Source: Paraclostridium tenue
Lineage (GTDB): Bacteria > Bacillota > Clostridia > Peptostreptococcales > Peptostreptococcaceae
Direction: 5' to 3'
Length of the DNA: 64,000 nt
Assembly: GCF_015668515.1 (NCBI RefSeq)
Contig: NZ_JADPFO010000002.1
Location: 305,698 to 369,697, forward strand
This document shows, piece by piece, positions 1 to 8,646 of the stretch. Made by a program: the position numbers and the translations under genes. Numbering within the stretch: the first letter of the stretch is position 1; every line of letters starts with the position of its first letter. A model generated the notes under the pieces. That model saw only the letters and a list, made by a program, of their open reading frames with translations, searched no databases and was not told the origin of the DNA.

Positions 1-2
1 GA

Positions 3-590
3 TATGAGAAGTATATAAATGATAAAGACGTATTATATGTTAGTATATTTAAAAACTTCTTAAAAAAAGCAGGAGCATCTCTAATCCATCCACATTCACA
101 GATTATTTCCATGTCCATGGTGCCTAAAGATGTTAAAAATGAAATTAATATATTAAAAGAGTATTATGAAAACGAAAATGAAAGTTTATACAAAAAGACA
201 ATTAAAAAAGAATTAAGTTTAAATGAAAGAGTTGTGTATAATGGTAGTAAATTTATAGTATTAGTTCCTTATGCATCTATGTATAGTAATGAAGTTAGAA
301 TTATATGTAAAGATAGTACTAAGTTTGAAGATTTAGAAAATGATAATATACATGAACTTGCATATATATTTAAAAATTTATTTGAAAAAATATATAAAGT
401 ATGTGGTTATATGCCGTTTAATTTATGTATGCATTCACACCCTAAAAATATAGATTGTAGTGATTTATTTAATTTACATTTTCATGTAATACCTAGAAAA
501 TATAGTTTTGGAGGATTTGAGATAAGTAATGGAATTTATGTATCTTCTACACTGCCAAAAGACTTTGCAAAAAAAATAATATTTAAATAG
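3..590 (+). CDS. GalT-like HIT-superfamily protein, C-terminal part
   Basis: The gene enters from the left edge. The open frame runs from base 3 without an early start codon, so the N-terminus lies outside the window. The visible 195 residues contain GASLIHPHSQI (fragment residues 24-34), the His-Pro-His-x-Gln active-site motif of galactose-1-phosphate uridylyltransferase and its relatives in the HIT superfamily, where the central His forms the nucleotidyl intermediate. A later LHFHVIPRK segment fits the second metal or phosphate-binding strand of the family. In Clostridia such short GalT relatives are often annotated DUF4931, so the substrate need not be galactose-1-phosphate and I give no symbol. 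The family call is firm and the substrate unknown. The exonuclease III gene follows after 19 bases. Confidence 0.75.
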   Translation, partial: YEKYINDKDVLYVSIFKNFLKKAGASLIHPHSQIISMSMVPKDVKNEINILKEYYENENESLYKKTIKKELSLNERVVYNGSKFIVLVPYASMYSNEVRIICKDSTKFEDLENDNIHELAYIFKNLFEKIYKVCGYMPFNLCMHSHPKNIDCSDLFNLHFHVIPRKYSFGGFEISNGIYVSSTLPKDFAKKIIFK

Positions 591-609
591 ATAAACAAAG
601 GAGAAAAAT

Positions 610-1362
610 ATGAAATTTATATCATGGAATGTTAACGGACTAAGAGCTTGTGTTACTAAAGGATTTATGGATTATTTTAAAGAGGTAGATGCAGATATAT
701 TTTGTCTGCAAGAAACTAAATTACAAGAAGGTCAAATAGAATTAGAATTAAAAGGATATTATGATTATTGGAACTATGCCACTAAAAAGGGATACTCAGG
801 TACTGCAATATTTACAAAGAAGAAACCACTTAGTGTAAGTTACGGAATAGATATTGAAGAACATGATAATGAAGGTAGAGTTATAACTTTAGAGTTTGAA
901 GATTTTTACTTTGTAACAGTTTATACTCCAAACTCTCAACAGGGATTAAAAAGACTTGATTATAGAATGAAGTGGGAAGATGATTTTAGAAGTTATTTAA
1001 ATAAATTAGATGAAATCAAGCCAGTTATAATGTGTGGAGATTTAAATGTAGCTCACAAAGAAATAGATTTAAAAAATCCTAAGACTAATAAAAAAAATGC
1101 AGGTTTCACAGATGAGGAAAGAAACAAATTTACTGAGTTTTTAGACTCTGGATTTATAGATACTTATAGATATTTTAATCCTGATAAAGAAGGAGTTTAT
1201 AGTTGGTGGTCTTACAGATTCAATGCAAGAAAAAATAATGCAGGATGGAGAATAGATTATTTTTGTGTTTCTCAAAAATTAAAGGATAGATTAGTTTCAG
1301 CTAGTATTCACACTGAAATTTTAGGATCTGATCATTGTCCTGTAGAATTAGTTATAAAATAA
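610..1362 (+). CDS. xth: Exodeoxyribonuclease III (AP endonuclease)
   Basis: This 250-residue protein belongs to the ExoA/Xth branch of the endonuclease/exonuclease/phosphatase fold. It cuts DNA 5' of abasic sites and trims 3' blocking groups in base excision repair. Visible metal and catalytic motifs are SWNVNGLRA at the N-terminus, LQETKLQ (metal Glu), YTPNSQ, CGDLNVAHKEIDL, the KNAGFTDEER loop, WRIDYF and the C-terminal GSDHCPVEL with the catalytic Asp-His. Length is normal for the family. The ATG start has an AAAGGAG site about 6 bases upstream. It lies close behind the GalT-like gene and may be co-transcribed with it. The call is secure. Confidence 0.95.
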   Translation: MKFISWNVNGLRACVTKGFMDYFKEVDADIFCLQETKLQEGQIELELKGYYDYWNYATKKGYSGTAIFTKKKPLSVSYGIDIEEHDNEGRVITLEFEDFYFVTVYTPNSQQGLKRLDYRMKWEDDFRSYLNKLDEIKPVIMCGDLNVAHKEIDLKNPKTNKKNAGFTDEERNKFTEFLDSGFIDTYRYFNPDKEGVYSWWSYRFNARKNNAGWRIDYFCVSQKLKDRLVSASIHTEILGSDHCPVELVIK

Positions 1363-1420
1363 AACATAAATTCATAATTTCTTTAATATAATTTAATATA
1401 CTTTTAATAAGGAGGGAATT

Positions 1421-1747
1421 ATGAATTTATTACAGCTTAAAGAAAAAGTTAATAAAGGAATAGCACTAGGTGCTAAAGTTGTTTATATAAAGGAAGATAG
1501 TCTTTTATTTGGAATAGAATCAATAATTAGAGATGAAGGAAATGAAAGTATAATATTTTTAAAATCAAAAGGTGAAAGTTTAAAAAGTGAAGATTTTTTA
1601 AATATTATAGATGGAATATATAATCAAATTGGGAATGTAGATGTATATGTAGGTAAAGACGAAAAATATAGAAGTGAAGATAAACCTGTGGAAATTGTAG
1701 AATTTGCACAGTATGAAGAAATAAAAATGTTATTTTTAAATGTATAA
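1421..1747 (+). CDS. Hypothetical protein, 108 residues
   Basis: I do not recognise a family. The protein is small, soluble and acidic, with no signal peptide or membrane segment and no cysteines. It alternates short predicted helices and strands (residues 1-25 helical, 20-50 beta, about 55-70 helical). The start is an ATG preceded by AAGGAGG. A perfect 12-bp hairpin with a U tract follows immediately and ends both this gene and the convergent exonuclease. Cytosolic location is inferred only from the lack of targeting signals. Confidence 0.7.
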   Translation: MNLLQLKEKVNKGIALGAKVVYIKEDSLLFGIESIIRDEGNESIIFLKSKGESLKSEDFLNIIDGIYNQIGNVDVYVGKDEKYRSEDKPVEIVEFAQYEEIKMLFLNV

Positions 1748-1750
1748 AAA

Positions 1751-1790
1751 AGAAGATAGGTCCTAATTTATAAGACCTATCTTCTTTTTT
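1751..1790. terminator. Bidirectional terminator
   Basis: A 12-bp perfect stem, arms 1751-1762 and 1774-1785, with an 11-base loop. It is followed by a T run on the plus strand and mirrored by an A run upstream for the minus strand. It sits between convergent genes, and the minus-strand stop codon lies inside its 3' arm. Confidence 0.85.
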
Positions 1791-2622
1791 TATATTTAAA
1801 TCCATTTTTAGATTTATTTTTAATAAATTTATTTGAAACTTTAGTTTTAGGTTGGGGTTGTGAAGCTTCATCTATTAAAAATTGATTTGTTTTCCCCATT
1901 TTATAAGCTAAATCTATAAGTTTTTTATCATCAGAAGTTAAATCTCTTCCTAATATTTTTTTGAATTCCTCAAATAAGCTATTATAATCAACTTTCTTCT
2001 TAGCTGATTTTGATCTAGTTCTATTAGGTTTTACTGGAGTATAAACATAAGTATCAGCAACTATATTTTCATTATAAATATTTTTAAGAACTAATGCTGT
2101 GTAATAAGCATCATTTAATGCATCATGATAAGCTTTATTTTCCTGAAGGTCTAATATCTGTATAGCGTTTTGAAGACCTATACTTTGTCCTGTTGGATTA
2201 TTAAAGTAAGATGAAGCATATTGTTGAACGTTTATATAGAGCTTGGGTAATCCTTTTGATGGAAGTGAATAATAATTTATATTTCTGTACAATTCTTTTA
2301 AATCGCCTGATCCCCATACACACATTATACTGGACTTACTTGATATAAATTTTTTAAAGTCTTTATACACAGTATTAAATGAAGGCGCGTCTTTAACTTT
2401 ATCTAGTGTTATATGAGTCATCTTACCAACAAAAGGATGAATATCTTTATATATATTTGGTTTTACAAAACTGCTAAATTTATCAATTATATTGAAATTA
2501 GCATCTAATTTTATAGCTCCTATTTGTATTATTTCAAAGGGACATTTTTCATCAGAGTATGTTTTATTATTCTCTTTATCAAATCCCTGATTAAATTCTA
2601 AATCGAAAACTATATATTCCAT
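1777..2622 (-). CDS. DnaQ-like 3'-5' exonuclease (DEDDh family)
   Basis: The N-terminal 185 residues form an RNase T/DnaQ-type exonuclease domain. Exo I is FDLEF with Asp7 and Glu9, Exo II carries Asp107 in the WGSGDLKEL segment, and Exo III is YHDALNDAYYT with His166 and Asp171, so the full DEDDh set is present. This predicts two-metal 3'-5' exonuclease activity on DNA or RNA. The C-terminal ~85 residues are a Lys-rich tail ending in a basic cluster that may bind nucleic acid. The architecture resembles KapD-type exonucleases of spore-formers, but I cannot assign orthology. The ATG has an AGGAG site upstream on the minus strand. It is transcribed convergently with the 108-residue gene. Confidence 0.85.
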   Translation of the reverse strand: MEYIVFDLEFNQGFDKENNKTYSDEKCPFEIIQIGAIKLDANFNIIDKFSSFVKPNIYKDIHPFVGKMTHITLDKVKDAPSFNTVYKDFKKFISSKSSIMCVWGSGDLKELYRNINYYSLPSKGLPKLYINVQQYASSYFNNPTGQSIGLQNAIQILDLQENKAYHDALNDAYYTALVLKNIYNENIVADTYVYTPVKPNRTRSKSAKKKVDYNSLFEEFKKILGRDLTSDDKKLIDLAYKMGKTNQFLIDEASQPQPKTKVSNKFIKNKSKNGFKYKKRR

Positions 2623-2663
2623 ACAAATCTCTCCTAAAATTATTAGTTATTAATTTAGTATAC

Positions 2664-2847
2664 CCTATGTAAAAAAAAATTTATACATAGGATTTTAAAC
2701 TTAAGTTTAAAAGTGAAAAATATTGCGAATATTATATCTTTATACTATAATAATATAAATTAACTTACGAACTTAAACTACAATTTATTGTTAAATATAT
2801 TGTAATGTACAATTCGTAAAATAAAATAAGTGAAAGGAAGAACAACA
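2664..2847 (+). promoter_or_regulatory. Inverted-repeat-rich leader of the glutamine synthetase gene
   Basis: The 225 bases between the exonuclease and the glutamine synthetase hold two structures. The first is an 8-bp hairpin, CCTATGTA (2664-2671) with TACATAGG (2684-2691). The second is nested: an outer TTACGAA (2765-2771) with TTCGTAA (2813-2819) encloses TACAAT and ATTGTA. The second would fold in the 5' untranslated RNA or act as an operator. I match neither to a known riboswitch. A regulatory role is inference. Confidence 0.4.
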
Positions 2848-4746
2848 ATGCAATCTTTATTATATGTTATAAAAAAAGAAAATCACAACGAAAAAGATTT
2901 AAAAGAAATACTATCTAAGCATAAAAATATAATGTTTGTTTCACTTATGGGTGTTGACCTAGGCGGAAACGCTATAGATGAAAAAATACCTATGAAAGTT
3001 TTCCTAGAAGATATTAATGATTTCTTAAATTCTGGTATACAAACAGATGGTTCGAGTGTTGAATTATATAACATAGCAACACTAAACAATGCAAAAGTAG
3101 ATTTAATGCCGGATAATGATGCTGTATGGTATATAGATTATAATATGGAAAATATATGCGATAAGTGCAACTTACCAATAGGAACTTTAAAAATACCATC
3201 ATTTTTATTGCATGAAGGTAAGAGAGTTTGTTCAAGAGGTATACTAAAGAAATCAGAACAGTATATAAAAGATTCTATACTAGAGATAATACATAAATAT
3301 CCACACATGATTGAAGAATTAGAAATAGAAAACCCATATGATATAGAAAGTATAAATTTAACTTCAGCTACAGAATTAGAATTTTGGGTTAATACTCCAG
3401 AAGATAAAGTAGATTTAGAAGCACTTCATGTATCTCAAAGCCTTAAGGAACAATATTGGAAAAGAACAAAAGGAATAATTAGAACTTGTTTAGAAAATAG
3501 TTTAACAATACTTCAAAAATTAGGTTTAGAACCAGAAATGGGACACAAAGAAGTAGGAGGAATAACTAGTTCTATAAGCATAGATGGTAAAACAAATCAT
3601 GCTATGGAGCAGTTGGAAATCGATTGGAAATATTCAACACCACTTCAATGTGCTGATAATGAGTTACTAGCAAGAGAAGTTATAGAGGATGTATTTTCTA
3701 GAAATGGACTAGAAGTTACATTTAAGGCTAAGCCTTTAGATGGAGTAGCTGGAAGTGGAGAACACACACACTTTGGTATAAGTGCAAAACTTAAAAATGG
3801 AAAAATAGTAAATTTATTTTCTCCATATAACATGACAAGTGATTATACAACTAAATTTGGATATGGGGCATTAATGGGTATACTTAAAAATTATGAAGTG
3901 TTAAATCCGTTTGTAACATCATCAAATGATGGGTTTAATAGATTAGTACCTGGATTTGAAGCGCCTGTGTGTATAGTTACATCATTAGGACATACTTATG
4001 AGTTACCATCTAGAAATAGATCTATTTTAGTAGGTCTTATAAGAGATATAAACAGTCCTTTGTCTACAAGATTTGAATTAAGATCACCAAATCCACTATC
4101 AAATACATACTTAGTTATAGCAGGAGCTTATCAAACTATACTTCATGGTATAAAAGCAGTAGCAGAAAGTAAATTAAGTACTAAGGACTTGGAAAAAGAA
4201 TTATCTAAAGAAATTGGAGAAGATGGATTTTATTTAGAAAAAGATAGATCATATAGAGATGAGAATGATGTATTTGAAGATTATAGTATTGAAGAAAGAA
4301 ATCAAAGATTTTCAATTCCACCAGCTACAGTTTATGAGAATATGAAAAACTTAGAAATTCAAAGTTATAAAATAGAATCTTTAATACAAGGGGATGTATT
4401 TACTGAGAAAATTATAAATTCATTTAAAACTGGGGCAATAGATAAATGGAAAAAAGAACTTAAAAATAGAATTATACAAGATAATATAGATATAATAAGA
4501 AGTTTAAAAAAATTACATGATACTGATGATATGAATACATTAGATGAAGTAGCTTGGGATAATATAAATAATTTAAAACATTATTTAATGAAAGATACTA
4601 TGAGTAAAAAATCTTTATTTACTCAAATAAAGGAAGCTATAGAAAGTAAAGATTATGAACTAGCTTCAAAGTTACAAATAGAAATGAAAGATAAAATGAA
4701 AGAAGTGCAACATTTATATATACAATATCAAAAGAATATATTTTAA
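2848..4746 (+). CDS. glnA: Glutamine synthetase with long C-terminal extension
   Basis: ATP-dependent ligation of ammonia to glutamate. I chose the ATG at 2848 over the in-frame GTG at 2830 because AAAGGAAG lies 7 bases before it, giving 632 residues. The beta-grasp signature TDGSSVELYNIA occurs near residue 70. The catalytic core includes SATELEFW, GHKEVGGI, the ATP/metal segment GSGEHTHFG, SNDGFNRLVPGFEAPV, NRSILVG and a TRFELRSPNP loop of the R-x-E-x-R type. Core motifs look most like GSI, yet about 170 helical, Lys/Glu-rich residues follow residue 460. Length is intermediate between GSI (about 440-470) and GSIII (about 700). The gene is monocistronic, with a structured leader and its own terminator. 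Function is clear; the class assignment is open. Confidence 0.9.
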   Translation: MQSLLYVIKKENHNEKDLKEILSKHKNIMFVSLMGVDLGGNAIDEKIPMKVFLEDINDFLNSGIQTDGSSVELYNIATLNNAKVDLMPDNDAVWYIDYNMENICDKCNLPIGTLKIPSFLLHEGKRVCSRGILKKSEQYIKDSILEIIHKYPHMIEELEIENPYDIESINLTSATELEFWVNTPEDKVDLEALHVSQSLKEQYWKRTKGIIRTCLENSLTILQKLGLEPEMGHKEVGGITSSISIDGKTNHAMEQLEIDWKYSTPLQCADNELLAREVIEDVFSRNGLEVTFKAKPLDGVAGSGEHTHFGISAKLKNGKIVNLFSPYNMTSDYTTKFGYGALMGILKNYEVLNPFVTSSNDGFNRLVPGFEAPVCIVTSLGHTYELPSRNRSILVGLIRDINSPLSTRFELRSPNPLSNTYLVIAGAYQTILHGIKAVAESKLSTKDLEKELSKEIGEDGFYLEKDRSYRDENDVFEDYSIEERNQRFSIPPATVYENMKNLEIQSYKIESLIQGDVFTEKIINSFKTGAIDKWKKELKNRIIQDNIDIIRSLKKLHDTDDMNTLDEVAWDNINNLKHYLMKDTMSKKSLFTQIKEAIESKDYELASKLQIEMKDKMKEVQHLYIQYQKNIF

Positions 4747-4762
4747 ATTTTTATAAAAATAT

Positions 4763-4799
4763 AAAAGAGCAATCAAGTAAAATCTTAATTGCTCTTTTT
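4763..4799. terminator. Terminator after glutamine synthetase
   Basis: An 11-bp perfect stem, AAAAGAGCAAT (4763-4773) with ATTGCTCTTTT (4788-4798), and a short T run. It serves glnA and can also act for the convergent membrane-protein gene. Confidence 0.85.
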
Positions 4800-4816
4800 A
4801 ATTTCATAAAATAAAT

Positions 4817-5197
4817 TTACCTAAAAAATATGTGTACAGCTAAGTTTATTGTTAATAAATAAGCTATTATAGATGAATACTGTTTTATATTAAATTTACT
4901 TAAAAAATGAATTTTAGTAAATGTAGCTATCATCAATAAAAATAAAAGTATATATCCAGTATCAAATGATGTTAATTGTTCTCTTAAATAGTAAATATGA
5001 GGTATCATAAACACTAAAGCAAGTATTAAAGATATGGTATTAAGCTTATTAAGAGCAGGAAGTACTTTATTTATAGTTGATTTTAAATACTTAGAACTAA
5101 TTAATAAATATATGTCTTGAAGTATGTATATAGACACATATATTAATATAAATATAGAAGATATAACTCCGAATAGGATTTCTTGATTTTTAAACAT
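4817..5197 (-). CDS. Hypothetical integral membrane protein, 126 residues
   Basis: A small hydrophobic protein with four likely transmembrane helices, at about residues 8-32, 48-68, 78-98 and 104-124, and short polar loops. I recognise no family motif. The ATG start has a strong AAGGGGGAAGG site on the minus strand. It stands alone, convergent with glnA and divergent from the M23 peptidase gene. Only membrane location can be inferred. Confidence 0.7.
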   Translation of the reverse strand: MFKNQEILFGVISSIFILIYVSIYILQDIYLLISSKYLKSTINKVLPALNKLNTISLILALVFMIPHIYYLREQLTSFDTGYILLFLLMIATFTKIHFLSKFNIKQYSSIIAYLLTINLAVHIFFR

Positions 5198-5355
5198 ACT
5201 ACCTTCCCCCTTATTAATATAGAAAAATAAAAAGTGTCCTCCAATATACTACTAAGTTTAGTTGTATATTGTGATTGTACATATTATGATTTTTGAATAA
5301 TTTATAGTAAATTTGTCCATATTAAAAAACAGTGATGGAAAAGGAGGAAAAGCTT

Positions 5356-6144
5356 ATGATTAAAACTTTTAAAATATTAATAATATTAAGCTTAATAACT
5401 ACTATAAACACACTCAATGTATATGGATTAGAAAGTCAAGCTACTACAAATGAAGAAACTGTAAAAAATATATACAATTTAAAAATAGAACAAAAGAGCA
5501 TAAATGAACAAATTTCTAAAATAGAGAAAGTAATAGAATCTAAAAGATCATATACAAATGATATAAATGATACTGAAGTTGTACAGTTAAGTTTCATTGA
5601 TGATAGTAGTTTAAAAGATAATAATGAAATTCAAAAAACTTTTGAAGAAGAGATACAAGAATTAGAAAATTTAAAAAATCAATTAAATATTAATATAAAT
5701 GATTTAAACGAACAAGAATCTAAACTTAAAGCTGATATAAAAGATACTATTAACTATGGATGTTGGCCAGTTCCAGGATTTAAAGATATAAGTTCACCTT
5801 TTGGATATAGAATTCATCCTATATCTAAAGAAAAAAAGTTACATAAAGGTATAGATATTCCCGCTAGCTATGGAACTGATATAGTGGCTACAGATTATGG
5901 AGTTGTAACTTTTTCAGGAGTTCAAAATGGGTATGGGAATGTTGTTTATTTACAACATTTTGATGGCAAAGTTTCCATATATGGTCATAATAGTGAAAAT
6001 ATAGTTAAAGAAGGAGATATAGTATCAAAAGGAGAATCTATAGCTAAAATTGGGTCTACGGGTAAATCAACTGGAAATCATGTTCATTTTGAAATAAGTG
6101 TAAATGGAGAATTAAAAAATCCATTAGATATAACAATCAAATAA
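5356..6144 (+). CDS. Secreted M23 (LytM-type) metallopeptidase
   Basis: Likely peptidoglycan endopeptidase acting outside the cell. Residues 1-25 form a signal peptide and residues about 35-130 a coiled coil (two helices around an Asn/Asp-rich turn). The M23 domain fills the C-terminus: an HPISKEKKLHKGIDIP segment supplies the zinc-binding H-x3-D type residues, and HVHFEIS supplies the last His. The LytM beta-strands GYGNVVYLQH and SIYGHNSE are intact. Coiled coil plus M23 resembles EnvC-like divisome or spore-wall proteins. I prefer the ATG at 5356 because AAAGGAGGA lies 7 bases upstream; the GTG at 5332 overlaps no good site. The gene ends at a strong terminator. Confidence 0.88.
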   Translation: MIKTFKILIILSLITTINTLNVYGLESQATTNEETVKNIYNLKIEQKSINEQISKIEKVIESKRSYTNDINDTEVVQLSFIDDSSLKDNNEIQKTFEEEIQELENLKNQLNININDLNEQESKLKADIKDTINYGCWPVPGFKDISSPFGYRIHPISKEKKLHKGIDIPASYGTDIVATDYGVVTFSGVQNGYGNVVYLQHFDGKVSIYGHNSENIVKEGDIVSKGESIAKIGSTGKSTGNHVHFEISVNGELKNPLDITIK

Positions 6145-6151
6145 ATTAAGT

Positions 6152-6184
6152 GAAAAAATTATAAAAAATTATAAAAAATTATAA
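6152..6184. repeat. Short tandem repeat, about three units of AAAAAATTAT
   Basis: Three near-identical 10-base units lie directly after the M23 gene and before its terminator. They probably arose by slippage. I see no coding or obvious regulatory role. Confidence 0.6.
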
Positions 6185-6186
6185 TA

Positions 6187-6236
6187 AAAGCATAGATAAT
6201 ATCAAAAAGTTTTTACTTTATTATCTATGCTTTTTT
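6187..6236 (+). terminator. Terminator after the M23 peptidase gene
   Basis: A stem of about 13 bp, AAAAGCATAGATAA at 6187-6199 pairing with 6221-6234, followed by a T run. About 150 bases of AT-rich DNA without a gene separate it from the next promoter. Confidence 0.85.
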
Positions 6237-6390
6237 ATTTTTACTTTAAAATATAAGGAATATAACAAAAAAAGTTTATTTTAAAATATATATTTATAAA
6301 AAATATTCAATTGATTAAATATTTTAAAGTTTAAAGGTTAGAAAACTAATTTTCTGATTTTTCCAAAAAAAAAGAAATATTTATAAACAA

Positions 6391-6419
6391 TTGACTTTAC
6401 AAATTTATAGTATTATACT
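6391..6419 (+). promoter_or_regulatory. Sigma-A promoter of the antiporter gene
   Basis: TTGACT (6391-6396), a 17-base spacer and TATACT (6414-6419), predicting a start near 6426 and a leader of about 48 bases. This is the best promoter match in the 329-base gap between the M23 and antiporter genes. Confidence 0.7.
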
Positions 6420-6473
6420 TATTCAATGTTAAGTAAAATAGTTAGATATCTAATTAAAAAAGAGGTGAATTAA

Positions 6474-7742
6474 ATGGAGAATACAATGGAAGCTATAGCT
6501 ACTAATAATTTATTATTTATATTTTCGGTAGTAGTTGTAACAGGTATAATATTGGGGAAAGTTAGTGAGCTATTAAAACTACCTGATGTAATATTATATT
6601 TGATTGCGGGGATAATAATAGGTCCTGCAGTTTTAAATATAATAAGTGTAGAATCTTTTCCAATAGAAAATAATCTTATATTAACCTTTGGATCGGCATT
6701 TATACTATATGAAGGTGGTAGGGAAGTAAATTTAAGAGTATTAAATAAAGTTAAAGTCAGTGTTGGGTTACTGGCAACTTTAGGTGTAGTAATATCTACT
6801 GTAGTAGTAGGATTTGCAACTAGTAAGATATTTCCAGTTTCTATAATGACAGCTTTATTAATAGGTGCAGTTATAGCATCAACTGACCCAGCGGCACTTA
6901 TACCAGTGTTTAAGCAAGTTAATATAAAGAACAAAATAAAGCAAACTGTAGTTAGTGAGTCGGCATTTAATGATGCAGTTGGAGCTATATTAGTAAGTAC
7001 TTTATTAGCAGTTATAACATCTGGTTCATTTTCAGCTGGAGAAAGTTTAAAAGAATTGATAGTTTCAGTTGTAGTAGGGTTAATTGTTGGTATGGCAATA
7101 GGACTAATATTTTCATTACTAGTATCTGATAAAAAGTGGGGAGTATTTCATTCATATGCTCCAATAATATCAGTTTTAAAAGTTGCATTAGCTTACGAAA
7201 TAGCTACTAAATTACATGGTAGTGGATATATGGCTGTATTTATAGCAGGACTTATAGCAGGAAATAGAAAATTATTTGGATTATGGGTACCTGAAGAAGA
7301 TTTTCATGCAGAACATTTCTTTAGAGAAAGTGTAGGAGCATTATGTCGTATGGCTATATTTATAGTTTTAGGAACACATGTAGACTTAGCTGCACTTGGT
7401 CAATATTGGTTACCATCATTATTAGTAGTATTAGTCCTAATGTTTGTGGCAAGACCTTTGGTAGTATTGATATGTACTTTATTTGATAGAGAGGCTAAAT
7501 GGGAATTTAAAGATAAATTATTTATGATGTGGGTAAGAGAAACAGGAGTTATACCTGCTGCATTATCAGGGATAATAGTTTCTATGCAAATACAAGGGTA
7601 TGAAATAATATCATCAGTAGTGTTTATGACAATATTAATAACATTAATAGTACAAGCTAGTACAACTAAACTATTAGCTAAAAAGTTAGATTTATTAGAA
7701 GAAGAAAAAGATGAAAATATAAAAGCTAAAGATGTAGCATAA
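6474..7742 (+). CDS. CPA1-type cation/proton antiporter
   Basis: A 422-residue membrane protein with about 12 transmembrane segments and the CPA1 (NhaP-type) fold. The ion-binding motifs are STDPAALIP near residue 140 and SAFNDAVGA near residue 162; the Asp of the second is the usual essential acid. It should exchange Na+ or K+ for H+ to control pH and salt. A short acidic cytoplasmic tail (about residues 405-422) replaces the TrkA-like domains of longer relatives. The ATG has GAGGTG upstream and a good promoter. The gene is monocistronic, ending at a 21-bp terminator stem. The ion specificity cannot be read from sequence. Confidence 0.9.
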   Translation: MENTMEAIATNNLLFIFSVVVVTGIILGKVSELLKLPDVILYLIAGIIIGPAVLNIISVESFPIENNLILTFGSAFILYEGGREVNLRVLNKVKVSVGLLATLGVVISTVVVGFATSKIFPVSIMTALLIGAVIASTDPAALIPVFKQVNIKNKIKQTVVSESAFNDAVGAILVSTLLAVITSGSFSAGESLKELIVSVVVGLIVGMAIGLIFSLLVSDKKWGVFHSYAPIISVLKVALAYEIATKLHGSGYMAVFIAGLIAGNRKLFGLWVPEEDFHAEHFFRESVGALCRMAIFIVLGTHVDLAALGQYWLPSLLVVLVLMFVARPLVVLICTLFDREAKWEFKDKLFMMWVRETGVIPAALSGIIVSMQIQGYEIISSVVFMTILITLIVQASTTKLLAKKLDLLEEEKDENIKAKDVA

Positions 7743-7748
7743 TAATAA

Positions 7749-7797
7749 AAAACTATCTAAAAAAGTTTATATTAAACTTTTTTAGATAGTTTTTTTA
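7749..7797 (+). terminator. Strong terminator after the antiporter gene
   Basis: A 21-bp perfect stem, arms 7749-7769 and 7773-7793, with a 3-base loop and a T tail. Confidence 0.9.
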
Positions 7798-7932
7798 TTT
7801 TTTATATATGAAAATAAAAACTTAACTAATCCAGATTAAATTTTATATAGATATAGAAGGAAAAAATAGATATTAATAGAATTTATTTTATATATAAAAA
7901 TTTGAAAAATTCAATAAATTGGGGGTTGGTTA

Positions 7933-8619
7933 ATGAAAAAAAGGTTATTAGGAGATGTACTAATTTATTTCATAGCTCCAATTATTTTATTTGCCTTTTT
8001 TAAAGAAAAGGCTAAATTTTATTCAACAATCATATCATTTATATTATTTATATCTTATTCTATATTAATTAAATATACTCAATGTAGATTTAATTTATCA
8101 GGAATATTATTTGCATCAATATATACTGTAATTCAATCTCTAAAGATAAGTCTAACTGATTCATATCATATATACATATATGATAGTTATTGCTTATTAT
8201 TACTATCTATATTTATAATAACTTTAAATTTATTTAATAAAAATATATTTAAGCAATTATATATAGATGTTCTTAAGTTATTAAATTTAAGTCAAGTTCA
8301 AATCATGAATACTATAAAAAGGAATAATTTATATAAAGATTTCTATAAAATCACAAATATTGCAAATTTACACATATTGATACTAGTTTTAATTAGATTA
8401 TATTCAATTATTATTTTAGGTAAAAATGAATATTTAAAAAACTTAAATTTAGAGATAGTTATATGTACCTTGTTTTTTATAATTGAAGCAGTGCTAGTTA
8501 CTTATTTTAAAAGAAAGATAAATGATATATTGCAAAATGGAAAAATAAAAAATATTAAATTTATGAGCTCAGAACCTAGAGTGATAAACTTTGATAAATA
8601 TAAAAATCTAAATAAATAA
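7933..8619 (+). CDS. Hypothetical membrane protein, 228 residues
   Basis: The protein has six or so hydrophobic segments (about residues 8-24, 28-46, 56-72, 84-100, 145-165 and 172-195). A polar stretch around residues 105-140 and a basic C-terminal tail break the pattern. The layout reminds me of VC0807-type membrane proteins, but no diagnostic motif supports that, so I leave it unnamed. The ATG start follows GGGGGTTGG. The gene is convergent with the glycosyltransferase gene, from which only nine bases separate it. Confidence 0.7.
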   Translation: MKKRLLGDVLIYFIAPIILFAFFKEKAKFYSTIISFILFISYSILIKYTQCRFNLSGILFASIYTVIQSLKISLTDSYHIYIYDSYCLLLLSIFIITLNLFNKNIFKQLYIDVLKLLNLSQVQIMNTIKRNNLYKDFYKITNIANLHILILVLIRLYSIIILGKNEYLKNLNLEIVICTLFFIIEAVLVTYFKRKINDILQNGKIKNIKFMSSEPRVINFDKYKNLNK

Positions 8620-8646
8620 GGGACTATTCTAAACAGTCCCTATTAT
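8620..8646. terminator. Short bidirectional terminator
   Basis: GGGACT (8620-8625) pairs with AGTCCC (8635-8640) between convergent genes; the 3' arm lies inside the end of the minus-strand gene. The stem is short and the T tract broken, so strength is uncertain. Confidence 0.5.

Noticed and set aside
2765..2819. T-box or glutamine riboswitch before glnA
   Set aside because: No T-box sequence or known glutamine-sensing motif; only nested inverted repeats are supported.
6152..6184. CRISPR-like repeat array
   Set aside because: Units are only 10 bases, contiguous and without spacers.
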